Source of the DNA: Labedaea rhizosphaerae
GTDB taxonomy: Bacteria > Actinomycetota > Actinomycetes > Mycobacteriales > Pseudonocardiaceae
Reading direction: 5' to 3'
DNA length: 64,000 bases
Assembly (NCBI RefSeq): GCF_004362825.1
Contig: NZ_SNXZ01000005.1
Coordinates: 310,001 to 374,000, forward strand
Shown: in pieces, positions 33,767 to 42,208 of the stretch
How positions within the stretch are numbered: position 1 is the stretch's first letter
How the letters are laid out: the number at the start of each line of letters is the position of its first letter
The notes under the pieces: model-generated
Seen by the model: the letters and a program-made list of their open reading frames with translations, nothing else
Database searches by the model: none
Told to the model about the DNA's origin: nothing
Position numbers and translations under genes: made by a program

Positions 33767-34507
33767 TCAGATCCGGAACCGTCGCACGAACTCCATGATC
33801 CGGCGCGCGCTGCGAGCCAGGCCGAGGGCGCCGAGGGCCACCGAGAGGTACACCAGTCGCGCGCTCTCCGTCCCATGCGACGCGATGGCGAGGACGATGA
33901 CGATGAGCAAAACGACACCGACCAGCGAATAGCCCAGCAGCCCGAGGTAGTCCCGTCCCCGCCGGCGCGCGCGCAGGTACATGAGGAACCGCGCCCACTC
34001 GATTGCCGCGGTGATCGCGAACACCACGGCGTAGAGCGCTACGAGAGCCCGGCCGAGCCGCGAACCCCCCACTGTGCCCAGCATGAACGTGTCGGCGCCG
34101 CCGAACCAGATCGTGGTCGCCGTCCACCCGAGGGCGAGCGCCGCGATCGGCATGGCAACGACCCACACCACGCCGCCGAGCGGGTGCTCCCACACCAGCG
34201 CGGTGAACGCGCTGGCGCTCCAGCCGATCAGCCCGAGCATCAGCACGTCGACCGCCAACGGCTCCCGCATGCCGCCGCGCACGGTAGTCACGAGTTGGCC
34301 GACCACTGCCACGAAGGTGAACCCGAGGAGGGCCCCGTGCACCAAGCGGCCGTTCTTGTCGGCGCTCCCGCCGAGCCACACGGACACCCAGTGACCGAAG
34401 CACCTGGACTCGCCACGGTGGCGGCTGGTGGCCGGCCGACCGCAGGGCGAATCGCCCGCCGCATCCTCGCGTTTGGTGTATCCGCAACGGAAAGCGAGCA
34501 TGGTCAT
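33767..34507 (-). CDS. Six-helix membrane protein with N-terminal Cys/His motif, third gene of the caspase operon
   Basis: A 246-residue protein. Residues 8-39 carry C-x13-C-x13-C-x2-H (RCGY, SPCG, RCFGHW), a spacing like short zinc knuckles in Streptomyces conflict-related proteins. Six hydrophobic helices follow, from about residue 55 to 235. The ATG overlaps the caspase stop (ATGA) and has GGAGG 7 bp upstream, so the pair is co-translated. It could be a membrane effector or receptor for the caspase-ATPase. No named family was recognised. Confidence 0.75.
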   Translation of the reverse strand: MTMLAFRCGYTKREDAAGDSPCGRPATSRHRGESRCFGHWVSVWLGGSADKNGRLVHGALLGFTFVAVVGQLVTTVRGGMREPLAVDVLMLGLIGWSASAFTALVWEHPLGGVVWVVAMPIAALALGWTATTIWFGGADTFMLGTVGGSRLGRALVALYAVVFAITAAIEWARFLMYLRARRRGRDYLGLLGYSLVGVVLLIVIVLAIASHGTESARLVYLSVALGALGLARSARRIMEFVRRFRI

Positions 34508-36642
34508 GAGGCCGCCTCCGTGATCCGACCGGACGGCAGTTGCCGGCTCCGCTCGTCCTTCACCTCCTCGTGCAGCCATTCGATGGCCACCCGCCTGCTC
34601 GATCGCCACACCTGCCACCAAGACCCGTCCTGGCGTGGCGCGGAGAACCAGTCCTTCAACGAGTCCACCGATGTGCTGTGGGCCAGCAGGTCGGTGAGCA
34701 CCTTGCGACGTCTGTTGAGCAGGTGCCGCCCGATCACGTTGCCCAGCAACGCCACCGCCGACAACGTCAGCAGGGTGATCGCGAGCCACTGCGGCAGGAA
34801 CGACGCGTCATCGGTGTCGTCCTCAGCGAACACGTGCAGCAGCAAGCTGACCAGCGCGGTCGCCGCGATTGCGAACAAACAGACCCCGGCGACGTACGAC
34901 CGCCGCACCAGCCGGCTCAGCGTCGCCCGCTTCGTTTCCATCCACTGCCGGTTCTCGGTGAGCCACAGCGACCACTTGCTGAACCGGTCCCATTCGCTCG
35001 GCAGGAAGTCCTGGTGCCTGCCGTGGCACCCACTCGTGTCGGACGCGACGAGGATCTCGTGCCACGCATGGGTCAGCTCGTCGTAGCCGAGCTCGAAGTT
35101 CGGCCGGCCCTCCTCCCAGTCCTGGAAGAGGTTCCGGTCGAACGGCAGCCAGTGGAAACTCATGCCGGGGTTGCTGTAGCCGGGCTGACCCCAGTGCTGG
35201 ACGAGCGCCTCCTCACTGGGCACGCGGTTGACGACGGTGGCCACCCGCAGGCGGCTGAACCCGTCGACGGTCTGTTCGCAGTTGCGCAGGATGGTCTCGC
35301 GCTGTTCCTTCGCACCCGCCCGGGCCGCCGCAACGATCATGGGGTGGTGGGCCGCCGCGATGGCGTTGACCGCGAGCGGGTCGAACTGGGCGCCGCAGTC
35401 GATGACGACACAGGTCGCGCCCTGCTGGATGCCCCGGTCGAACGCCTCGTCGAGGATCTGCTGGCACACGCCGTTCGAACGGCGGTCCTTGATCTCGGCC
35501 ACCAGGTCGAACACGAACAACCGATCGCTCACCCGCGCCGCGGGCAGCAACAGGATTCGCCCGCAGTCGTGCCTGCGCAGGTAGGCGGGAGTGACGTCCA
35601 CCAACCGATCGCTGAGCTGCGCGGCCGGCGTGCCGGTCTTCGCGCGGGAGAACGCCGCCACGTGGTCGGCAAAAGTCCTGGCGTGCCCGATGTCCACCCG
35701 AGTGCGCTGGCACCATTCGCTCGTACCGCCATGCTGGGCGATGTCGGCATCCAGGTACAGCACGGTGTTGCCGGACTCGGCGAGCAACTCCGCGGTCATC
35801 ATCGCCAGGGTGGTCTTCCCGACGCCACCGGAGGTGCCGACGAAGGCCCAACTCGGCAGCGGCGCCTCGTACGGGGCAGGCGGCGGCAGCGGAATGCGCC
35901 AGTCGGCACCCTGGGACGACACGTGCATGGACGGGGTCTGCGCACCCCTTGTCTGTCGCCGAACCTCAGCACGGATGTCGGACACCAGGCCGGTGACGTT
36001 GACCCGCCGATCACCGGCACCACGATCCAGCACGGTCAGCACGGCCCTGGTGAAGTGGCCGTGGCCGTGCGTCTCGTCCTCGCGAGCGACCTCGTCGGGA
36101 CCGCATGCGGACACGACGATGCGGCCGTGGCCATCCATGCGCAGGAACTCGTCGGTGGGGTTCACCGCGCCGCCGCGGGCACCGTCGATCGCGAACCCGC
36201 GACGACCGTCCCCGGCGAAGGCGCCGCTGAAGCAGGTGTCGAGCATGACGAGCAGCCGTCGGGTCTTCAGCCGGTCAAGCAGCGCCCACACGTGCTGGAC
36301 CGGGAAGGACGTGCCCAGTGGCTGATCGATGTCCGCGTCCTGGGGGAGCAGGAATGTCGACGACCAGTCGTCTCCCGTGCCCCTGCGCAGATCGGACATG
36401 CCATGACCCGACCAATAGATCACAACCGGGTCGTCCTCGTCGACGACCCGCTGGTTCAGCCCCACTTCCAGTTCGCGGTGGATCTTCTTGTGGGTCGCCG
36501 CTTGATCGGTCAGCGTCACGACCTCGAAACCGGCATTGCGAAGCCGCTCCGACACTTCCAACGCGTCGTTGGCCGCGAACTTGAGCTCGGGCACTCCTTT
36601 CAACGAATACTTGTCGATGCCGACAACGAGAGCCTGTGGCAC
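34504..36642 (-). CDS. Caspase-like (C14) peptidase fused to ParA/MinD-type ATPase and two transmembrane helices
   Basis: A 712-residue protein. Residues 1-about 250 are a peptidase C14 caspase domain with the His80/Cys137 dyad (IYWSGHGM, MLDTCFSGAF) and VVSACGPDEVA. Residues about 262-560 are a SIMIBI/ParA-like ATPase with the deviant Walker A TSGGVGKTT (about 270-278), YLDADIAQHGGTS and VVIDCGAQFDPLA. Two membrane helices (about 583-605 and 619-640) and a basic cytoplasmic tail follow. The GTG start was chosen because GGGGGG lies 6 bp upstream and the caspase fold begins at once; an upstream ATG would overlap the preceding gene. Likely a signal-triggered protease at the membrane. Confidence 0.85.
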   Translation of the reverse strand: MPQALVVGIDKYSLKGVPELKFAANDALEVSERLRNAGFEVVTLTDQAATHKKIHRELEVGLNQRVVDEDDPVVIYWSGHGMSDLRRGTGDDWSSTFLLPQDADIDQPLGTSFPVQHVWALLDRLKTRRLLVMLDTCFSGAFAGDGRRGFAIDGARGGAVNPTDEFLRMDGHGRIVVSACGPDEVAREDETHGHGHFTRAVLTVLDRGAGDRRVNVTGLVSDIRAEVRRQTRGAQTPSMHVSSQGADWRIPLPPPAPYEAPLPSWAFVGTSGGVGKTTLAMMTAELLAESGNTVLYLDADIAQHGGTSEWCQRTRVDIGHARTFADHVAAFSRAKTGTPAAQLSDRLVDVTPAYLRRHDCGRILLLPAARVSDRLFVFDLVAEIKDRRSNGVCQQILDEAFDRGIQQGATCVVIDCGAQFDPLAVNAIAAAHHPMIVAAARAGAKEQRETILRNCEQTVDGFSRLRVATVVNRVPSEEALVQHWGQPGYSNPGMSFHWLPFDRNLFQDWEEGRPNFELGYDELTHAWHEILVASDTSGCHGRHQDFLPSEWDRFSKWSLWLTENRQWMETKRATLSRLVRRSYVAGVCLFAIAATALVSLLLHVFAEDDTDDASFLPQWLAITLLTLSAVALLGNVIGRHLLNRRRKVLTDLLAHSTSVDSLKDWFSAPRQDGSWWQVWRSSRRVAIEWLHEEVKDERSRQLPSGRITEAAS

Positions 36643-36664
36643 TTGAATCCCCCCTACGTCCGAT

Positions 36665-37249
36665 TCAGTTGAGGTCGGCCCGGGCACCGATCACCGGGCC
36701 ACTTGTCCCGTCCCCCACCTGGCGTCTGCGACTCGAGGCAAGGAACTGCGCGGCCAATGCTTCGGCTTCGTCGGCCGAATAGCCCTCGATCGAGACCGAC
36801 TTCCCTTCGACCTCCATCCGGTGCACCTTGCCGCGGTGTCTGCGCAGGAACGCCACGACCACACCGCCGACCGCGGTCCACGCGGCAGGATTTCCGGCGG
36901 TGGCGGTGATGATCTCGGACACCACCGATCGGGCGTCCCCGTCGGGCAGGCGAAAGCCCTGGCTCGTGAGGTGCTCGCGAAAGGCATCGGCGAAAGCGAC
37001 ATCCGTCCGGACCAGGAGCTCATGCTTGCGGTCCGCCGACGCGAGCACAAATGAAACGGCCCTTTCGTCGCGGCCGTCACCGTCGATGATCAACTTGCCC
37101 TCCGATGAAGCCCACAGTGCGCCGACGTCGAAATGTTTACCGGCCGTTTCCGGGACCCCTCCCGAAACGGCAATCGCCCTGGGTCGTGGCCGAAGGTGAC
37201 CACATGCGAACCGTAGCGATCTGGTGTCCATCGCAGATATATCGGACAT
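36665..37249 (-). CDS. EACC1-like small protein upstream of the caspase gene
   Basis: Up to 194 residues. The C-terminal half has a helix (WTAVGGVVVAFLRRHRGKV) followed by a beta hairpin and helix (MEVEGKSVSIEGYSADEAEALAAQF). This resembles, from memory, effector-associated constant component EACC1, found beside caspase and other NTP-dependent conflict effectors. The N-terminal start is uncertain: ATG 37249 opens the frame next to an AT-rich stretch, but GTG 37048 behind AAAGGG would give 127 residues, closer to EACC1 length. It ends 22 bp before the caspase GTG, so it is the first gene of that operon. Confidence 0.65.
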   Translation of the reverse strand: MSDISAMDTRSLRFACGHLRPRPRAIAVSGGVPETAGKHFDVGALWASSEGKLIIDGDGRDERAVSFVLASADRKHELLVRTDVAFADAFREHLTSQGFRLPDGDARSVVSEIITATAGNPAAWTAVGGVVVAFLRRHRGKVHRMEVEGKSVSIEGYSADEAEALAAQFLASSRRRQVGDGTSGPVIGARADLN

Positions 37250-37303
37250 CTATATAGTTACTAATGGATAGCAGGGGGATGCCCACGCAAAGATGATCAA
37301 CAA

Positions 37304-37822
37304 TCAGCCGCGGTGATCGACGACGACGGCGCTCGGGTGGACGGTCTGCAGCCGGGCGCGGAGCTGATCGACGTCAAGATCGGCCAAGGCCGGCGGCAAC
37401 GCGTACGCCAGCAGCACCCGCGCATCCTCTTGCAGCACCGGCGCCAGCGGCGTGAACTCGGTGATCTGCGTGGACGCCAGCACCACGAACACCGAGGACT
37501 CGGTTCCGGTGGGCCGCAACACTTCCCGGCGGGTCAGGACCACGGACTTCACCGCCGGCCACGGTGCCGCCTCGTGCGGGCCGACCGCGATGCCGGCGGG
37601 GCTCGCCCGCACCAGGACGACCGGCGGCGCAACCTGGATGCCCGCCGCCGCGAACCAGAAGAGGAAGCCCACCAGGGTCAGCAGGGACAGGCTCTGCCAG
37701 ACGGCCAGGTCGACGAGCACGCACACGACACCGGCACCCACCAGTGACAGCGCGACCGTCCGCAGCTCCGGGCGCCGCGCCGTGAGGATCGTGCGCTCCC
37801 CCGTCTCGGTCACCTCGCCCAC
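37304..37822 (-). CDS. Hypothetical membrane protein with two helices and a PH-like domain
   Basis: A 172-residue protein. Two hydrophobic helices (about 21-44 and 46-68: LSLVGAGVVCVLVDLAVWQ and LLTLVGFLFWFAAAGIQV) precede a beta-rich domain (VVLVRASPAGIAVGPHEAAPWPAVKSVVL), similar in layout to bacterial PH/STM3941-like proteins. GTG start. It lies upstream of the caspase operon on the same strand with 54 bp between, so co-transcription is possible. Function unknown. Confidence 0.7.
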   Translation of the reverse strand: MGEVTETGERTILTARRPELRTVALSLVGAGVVCVLVDLAVWQSLSLLTLVGFLFWFAAAGIQVAPPVVLVRASPAGIAVGPHEAAPWPAVKSVVLTRREVLRPTGTESSVFVVLASTQITEFTPLAPVLQEDARVLLAYALPPALADLDVDQLRARLQTVHPSAVVVDHRG

Positions 37823-37880
37823 CGGAAAATCGTCCCACGCTCACGACGCGAACGGCCGGACGGGGCGCGGCTCGTCGAGC

Positions 37881-38225
37881 TCAGGCGGTAGCGGCTTCCT
37901 GCGCCTCCAGCAGTTCCTCGCCGTGCTCGGTGATCCACGCACCCAACGCCGCAAGCGGTCCTTCGACCAGGCTCAGGCCAAGCGCGGTCAACGCGTAGTC
38001 GGCGCGGTTGTGGCTCCCGCTGCGTTCGACGAGCCCGTTGGCCAGCACGCGCCGCAGGGTCTCGGTGAGCACCTTGTCGCTGATCGGGCCGATCGACGCA
38101 CGCAGGTCGCCGCGGCGGCGCGGGCCGGACCGAAGCGCGGCCAGGACCAGCGGATCCCACTGGTGGGCCAGCAACTCCGTCGCCGCCCGCAACCGGCAGT
38201 CCACCACCAGGTCCGCACACGTCAT
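37881..38225 (-). CDS. HxlR-family winged-helix regulator
   Basis: A 114-residue protein with the HxlR pattern: CRLRAATELLAHQWDPLVLAAL, GPRRRGDLRASIGPISDKVLTETLRRVLANGLVER and a C-terminal dimerisation helix. Such proteins often sense quinones, aldehydes or redox state and repress a divergent gene. Exactly that arrangement is seen: it faces the F420-reductase-like gene across a perfect 24-bp palindrome. ATG without a strong ribosome site. Confidence 0.88.
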   Translation of the reverse strand: MTCADLVVDCRLRAATELLAHQWDPLVLAALRSGPRRRGDLRASIGPISDKVLTETLRRVLANGLVERSGSHNRADYALTALGLSLVEGPLAALGAWITEHGEELLEAQEAATA

Positions 38226-38245
38226 GGCGCCATGATGCCCGAGCC

Positions 38246-38269
38246 GCTGCGCACCGATCGGTGCGCAGC
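38246..38269. promoter_or_regulatory. Perfect 24-bp palindrome, probable HxlR operator
   Basis: GCTGCGCACCGA is followed directly by its exact reverse complement. The site lies 20 bp from both flanking start codons in a 64-bp gap between divergent genes, so a bound dimer would block both promoters. Operator function is inferred from symmetry and place. Confidence 0.7.
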
Positions 38270-38289
38270 CGATCCCTAGCGTCGGCCCC

Positions 38290-38880
38290 ATGCGAATCGG
38301 AATCCTCGGAACGGGAACCCTGGCCCGCGGCCTCGCGCGGGCGTGGGCCGGGCACGACGTGGTGATCGGCGGCCGGTCGGCCGCGAAAGCGGAAGCCCTC
38401 GCGGCGGAAGTCGGTGCCCGGGCCGCCGCTCCCGCCGACGCGGCCCGCGAGGCGGACGCGGTGCTGCTGGCCGTGGCGTGGGAAGGCGTCGACGACATGC
38501 TCGGCTTGGCCGCGCCGCCGCCCGGCACGGTCCTGATCGACCCGGTCAACGCCGTCGAGCACGGCGTGGGCGTCCTGCTTCCACCCACGTCGGCCGCCGA
38601 ACACATCGCCGCGACAGCGCCGGGAACCCATGTGGTGAAGGCATTCCACCTCTTCCCCGCCGCGCAGTGGACGTCCGGCACGGCGGTGACCGTCCCGATC
38701 TGCGGCGACGACGAGCGCGCCCTGGCCACGGTCAGCGCGCTGGTGACGGACACCGGCAGCCAGGCCACGGTCGTCGGCGGGCTGAGCAGCGCACGCCAGT
38801 TGGAGGAGGTGGCCGGGTTCGTGATCAACCTGGCCTTCCGCGGCGTCGACCCGCAGTCGGCGGTTCCCCGAGTGGCATGA
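38290..38880 (+). CDS. NADPH-dependent F420 reductase/ketopantoate-like NAD(P)-binding oxidoreductase
   Basis: A 196-residue Rossmann protein: MRIGILGTGTLARGLARAW, IGGRSAAKAEALA, VLLAVAWEGVDDML, DPVNAVEHG and KAFHLFPA match NADP oxidoreductases of the F420-dependent type (COG2085). Length is normal for small members. It probably moves hydride between NADPH and F420 or a small ketone. It is controlled, most likely, by the divergent HxlR gene through the palindrome between them. Confidence 0.85.
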   Translation: MRIGILGTGTLARGLARAWAGHDVVIGGRSAAKAEALAAEVGARAAAPADAAREADAVLLAVAWEGVDDMLGLAAPPPGTVLIDPVNAVEHGVGVLLPPTSAAEHIAATAPGTHVVKAFHLFPAAQWTSGTAVTVPICGDDERALATVSALVTDTGSQATVVGGLSSARQLEEVAGFVINLAFRGVDPQSAVPRVA

Positions 38881-38887
38881 CAGCAGC

Positions 38888-38917
38888 GGGGCGCGCACCG
38901 AACCCGGTCCGCGCCCC
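38888..38917. terminator. Bidirectional hairpin between convergent genes
   Basis: GGGGCGCG and CGCGCCCC form an 8-bp perfect stem, with further CCG/CGG pairing inside, midway between the stops of the F420-reductase-like gene and the GH31 gene. It can terminate both transcripts. Confidence 0.65.
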
Positions 38918-38931
38918 GCCCGAGAAACAAC

Positions 38932-41900
38932 TCAGGTGATCGCCGTGGCGAACACGTGGATGGTGGACTGCGCCGGGAATGTCACCGCCACCACCGGTTT
39001 GGTCGCGTCCAACGGGACCCGGTTGGTGAAGATGCGGTACTCCGTCGTCGCGTTGGCCGGGCCCTTGGGGGTGTTGCGGCCCAACATCTTCACGGCGATC
39101 TTCGACCCGTAGGCGGTCGGGTCCAGGCAGCACCAGTTGGCGAAGCCGAGCGGCTGGGTGGTCTTCGTGCCGTCCGCGTAGTGGATAGTCACCGTGCCCG
39201 TCGCCGAGCCGCTGGTGCCGGTGCCGAGCACGGCGAGCGAGCCACCCTGCCCGGAGATCGCTACCGTCTCACCGCTCGCGGCAAGGTTGTTCGCTTGCCC
39301 CGGCTGGACGTCCGGCCAGGTGAAGGTCACACCGTCCGCGGACACCGTGCCGCCCGGCGTGACACCGGCGGCCGCCAGCTTCTCCGCGACGAAGCTGTCC
39401 CCGCCGCCGTCGAGGTTGCCCGGCGCCGGGTTGGCCGCCGTGGTCACGCCGACGTTGTTGAACGTCGCCGCGAGCGAGCCGTACGGCACCTGGGTTTGCG
39501 CCGCGCCCGACACCTCCTGCTTCGCGCCGTGTGCCGTGTAGGTGGCCTTGGGCTGGAGCAGGTAGGTGTCCGGCTTCGCGTCGGCGGCCGGGGTGACGGT
39601 GAAGGTGGCCGTCTGCTTCTCGTCCGGGCCGAGCGTCGCCGCCGTGGTCGACTCGCCGGTCACCGTCCAGCCCGCCGGGACCGGGAGCGCGAGCTCGACG
39701 TCCTTGAGCTGGGCACCGGTCTTGTTGGTGACGCTCGCCGTCACCGTGCTCGCCTTGCCCGGCGCCATGATGCCGGGCGCGGTCGCGCTGACCGGCGCGT
39801 TGCCGTCGTACGGGTGGGCGCCGCCGACCGCGGTGGTGCCGGGCAGCGTGACGTCCAGCGTGCCGTTGGCGGACACGACGGGCGTCTTCACCGAGATCAC
39901 GCCGCCGCGGTCGGCCGGGTCGTAGAACCAGCCGGTGGCGGCCTTGTCGAACGCGTCCTTGGTGGTCAGGTGGGCCAGGGTCACGTTGCCCGCCTTGACC
40001 GCGCCCGGCGCCGTGCCGGTGTGCACCGACAGCTGGTAGGAGCGCGCCGGCGCCTTGCCGTCGTAGGACCCGCGGCTGGCGCCGATGTGCACGCTCACCT
40101 TGCCGTGCCCCGACTTCGGCGCGTCCACGGTGAACTGCTGGGTCGCACTCCGACCGTTCGCGTACTGCCGGGTCACGCCGTCGTCCTCGTAGAGCGAGTA
40201 GGACGAGTGGCCCTGCGGGTAGATGTCCAGGTTCAGCTTGCCCTTGTCCCTGGTCTGCCACGAGGTCGTGCCCTGCGGCCACATCGGCACGATGGCGCCG
40301 CCCTTGACGAACATCGGCAGCGTGTCCAGCGGGGCCGCGTAGCCGTCCAGAGTGGACTGTCCCGGGTGGACCTGGCCGGACCAGTAGTCCACCCAGTCGC
40401 CCTTGGGCAGGTAGATGCCGTCGCGCACCGACGTGTCCTGGTAGACCGGCGCGACGAGGAAGTCGCTGCCCGCCATGAACTCGTACTTCGTGTTGTCGCC
40501 CCAGGTGTTGGGGTCGTCCGGGTACTCGAGCACCAGCGGCCGGGTCGGGCCGACGCCGGTGTCGCGGGCCTGCGCGGCCAGCGTGTACATGTAGGGGATC
40601 AGCTGCTCCTTGAGCAGCAGGTACTTGCGGTTGATCGCGGTGTAGGGCTCGCCGTAGCGCCACGGCTGCTTGTCCGAGGGCGCCCAGCCGTCCATGGTCA
40701 TGACCACCGGCAACATCGACTTGAACTGCAGGTCACGCACGTAGGTCTTCGCGCTGCCGCCGAAGATGCCGTCCACGTCGCCGGTGTTGTAGGCGATGCC
40801 GGACATCGTGGCGCCCGCGTAGGTCGGGATCTGCCAGCGCGTGTAGTCGTAGCTGCCCGACTGGTCGCCCGACCACAGCACGGCGCAGCGCTGCGCGCCG
40901 GCCCAGCTGTTGGGCTGCCACACGAAGCCGCGCGCGGCGGTGTAGTCCTCGATGGTGCCCTTGGCCTGCATGCAGCCGTCGAGGGCGAACTTGTAGCCGG
41001 GGCCGACCCACGCGACGTCCAGCTTGCGCACGGTCACCCCCGCCTTGGCCTCTTCCTCGGCGTTGGCCAGGCCGTTCTCGGTCCACAGGCCCATCTGCAT
41101 GTTGTCGGCGTGCAGGCCCGCGCCGACCTGCGGCAGGTTCTCGTAACCGCAGCCGTAGCCGTCGTTGACCAGCATCCAGCCGTTGGGCATGCCGTTGGCC
41201 TTGTAGCCGTCGGCGACGTCGACCGCGTCCATCGTGTGCCGCTCGCCGCGGTTGGCGTTGTGCAGGTAGCAGTCGGAGTCGCCGAGCTCCAAGCCGTAGA
41301 CCGGCGGCATGAACGGGCGGCCGACGAGCTGGGTGTACTGGCCGATGACGTCCTTCATGGACGGGCCTGCGAAGTAGAACGCGTCGAAGCGCTGCTCGTT
41401 CTCGGTGGTCGCCACCGGGTCGGTGAACGAGTACGCGCCCGGCGCAAAGGTGTTGCGGAAGACCCCGTAGCCGGCGCTGGAGACGTAGAAGGGCTGCGAG
41501 TTGTTGTAGCCGCCCTCGTTCCAGTTGAAGCTGTTGGCGACCTGGACGGTCTTGTCGCGGAAGGAGAAGCTGCCGTTCTGCTCACCGGCGCCGAAGAACT
41601 GTTCCTGCGCGCCGCGGGTCAGTGACTGCGTGGTGGCCTTGTCGGTCCAGGCCAGCGGCTTGGTCTCGCTGAACAGCTTGGTGCCGTCGGTGCGGTAGAG
41701 CGCGAGCGTCAAAGGGTGCTTGGCGACGTGCAGCACGACGTCGGCCGTGCGGATCTCGTAGTGGTCGCCCTTGTCGGCGACCGCCGGCTTCGCGCCCTTG
41801 AAGGCGCCCTCGCCAACGGTGATGGCGCCGTTCGCCGGGTCGGTGAAGGTGCCGTCGGGCGCGAGCCAGGCCCGCAAGACCTGGTCGTCGTAGAACTTCA

Positions 41901-42078
41901 GGCGCAGCTTCGCGGCACCCGCGTCGACGGTGTAGTCGCCGTCCGTGCCGGTGAAGGCGGTGACGTCGCCGAGCTGGCCCGCGGCAATGGCGGCGGTTGC
42001 CGGGACGCTCAGGACGGTCAGGCCGCCCACCGCGAGCGCGGCGGCGATGAGGAGGGTTCGAAAGCGTCGTCTTGCCAT
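38932..42078 (-). CDS. Secreted GH31 glycosidase with C-terminal NEW3-type domain
   Basis: A 1048-residue secreted enzyme. The signal peptide covers residues 1-about 30. The GH31 part shows EQFFGAGEQNGSF, the nucleophile strand RKLDVAWVG (Asp354), an acid/base region WSGDQSG, and EFMAGSDFLVAPVYQ, LPKGDWVDYWSGQ and YSLYEDDG of the C-terminal beta domains. About residues 730-830 form an NPCBM-associated NEW3 domain (PAGWTVTG), then a beta-rich tail. The substrate (alpha-glucoside, alpha-xyloside or alpha-galactoside) is not clear; the nucleophile context differs from the usual W-x-D-M-x-E. ATG follows AAAGGA. An imperfect palindrome lies upstream. Confidence 0.88.
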   Translation of the reverse strand: MARRRFRTLLIAAALAVGGLTVLSVPATAAIAAGQLGDVTAFTGTDGDYTVDAGAAKLRLKFYDDQVLRAWLAPDGTFTDPANGAITVGEGAFKGAKPAVADKGDHYEIRTADVVLHVAKHPLTLALYRTDGTKLFSETKPLAWTDKATTQSLTRGAQEQFFGAGEQNGSFSFRDKTVQVANSFNWNEGGYNNSQPFYVSSAGYGVFRNTFAPGAYSFTDPVATTENEQRFDAFYFAGPSMKDVIGQYTQLVGRPFMPPVYGLELGDSDCYLHNANRGERHTMDAVDVADGYKANGMPNGWMLVNDGYGCGYENLPQVGAGLHADNMQMGLWTENGLANAEEEAKAGVTVRKLDVAWVGPGYKFALDGCMQAKGTIEDYTAARGFVWQPNSWAGAQRCAVLWSGDQSGSYDYTRWQIPTYAGATMSGIAYNTGDVDGIFGGSAKTYVRDLQFKSMLPVVMTMDGWAPSDKQPWRYGEPYTAINRKYLLLKEQLIPYMYTLAAQARDTGVGPTRPLVLEYPDDPNTWGDNTKYEFMAGSDFLVAPVYQDTSVRDGIYLPKGDWVDYWSGQVHPGQSTLDGYAAPLDTLPMFVKGGAIVPMWPQGTTSWQTRDKGKLNLDIYPQGHSSYSLYEDDGVTRQYANGRSATQQFTVDAPKSGHGKVSVHIGASRGSYDGKAPARSYQLSVHTGTAPGAVKAGNVTLAHLTTKDAFDKAATGWFYDPADRGGVISVKTPVVSANGTLDVTLPGTTAVGGAHPYDGNAPVSATAPGIMAPGKASTVTASVTNKTGAQLKDVELALPVPAGWTVTGESTTAATLGPDEKQTATFTVTPAADAKPDTYLLQPKATYTAHGAKQEVSGAAQTQVPYGSLAATFNNVGVTTAANPAPGNLDGGGDSFVAEKLAAAGVTPGGTVSADGVTFTWPDVQPGQANNLAASGETVAISGQGGSLAVLGTGTSGSATGTVTIHYADGTKTTQPLGFANWCCLDPTAYGSKIAVKMLGRNTPKGPANATTEYRIFTNRVPLDATKPVVAVTFPAQSTIHVFATAIT

Positions 42079-42137
42079 GACGGTCCTTTCCGACGGCAGG
42101 GGGACGCATGTGCAGCCTTGTGATCTCCGCTGCACGA

Positions 42138-42169
42138 TGATGCTTGTTTTCTAGCAAGTTTGAGCATCA
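42138..42169. promoter_or_regulatory. Interrupted palindrome upstream of GH31, operator candidate
   Basis: TGATGCT and AGCATCA arms are 18 bp apart, and a second CTTG...CAAG pair lies between them. The region is AT-richer than its surroundings and ends 60 bp before the GH31 start. It could be an operator for a sugar-responsive regulator such as the DeoR proteins; this is inference. Confidence 0.5.
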
Positions 42170-42208
42170 CTGCGCAAGAGCTGCATCGTAAGGACCCGAT
42201 CGGCCGGC

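Noticed and set aside
34504-36642. STAND/NACHT-type NTPase next to the caspase.
   Set aside because: The nucleotide-binding motif TSGGVGKTT with YLDAD is of the ParA/MinD (SIMIBI) kind; no WHD or repeat domain follows.
38956-41625. An 889-codon plus-strand frame opposite the GH31 gene.
   Set aside because: Composition is Val/Arg/Gly-rich, with no start signal; the minus strand holds a GH31 enzyme with signal peptide and motifs.
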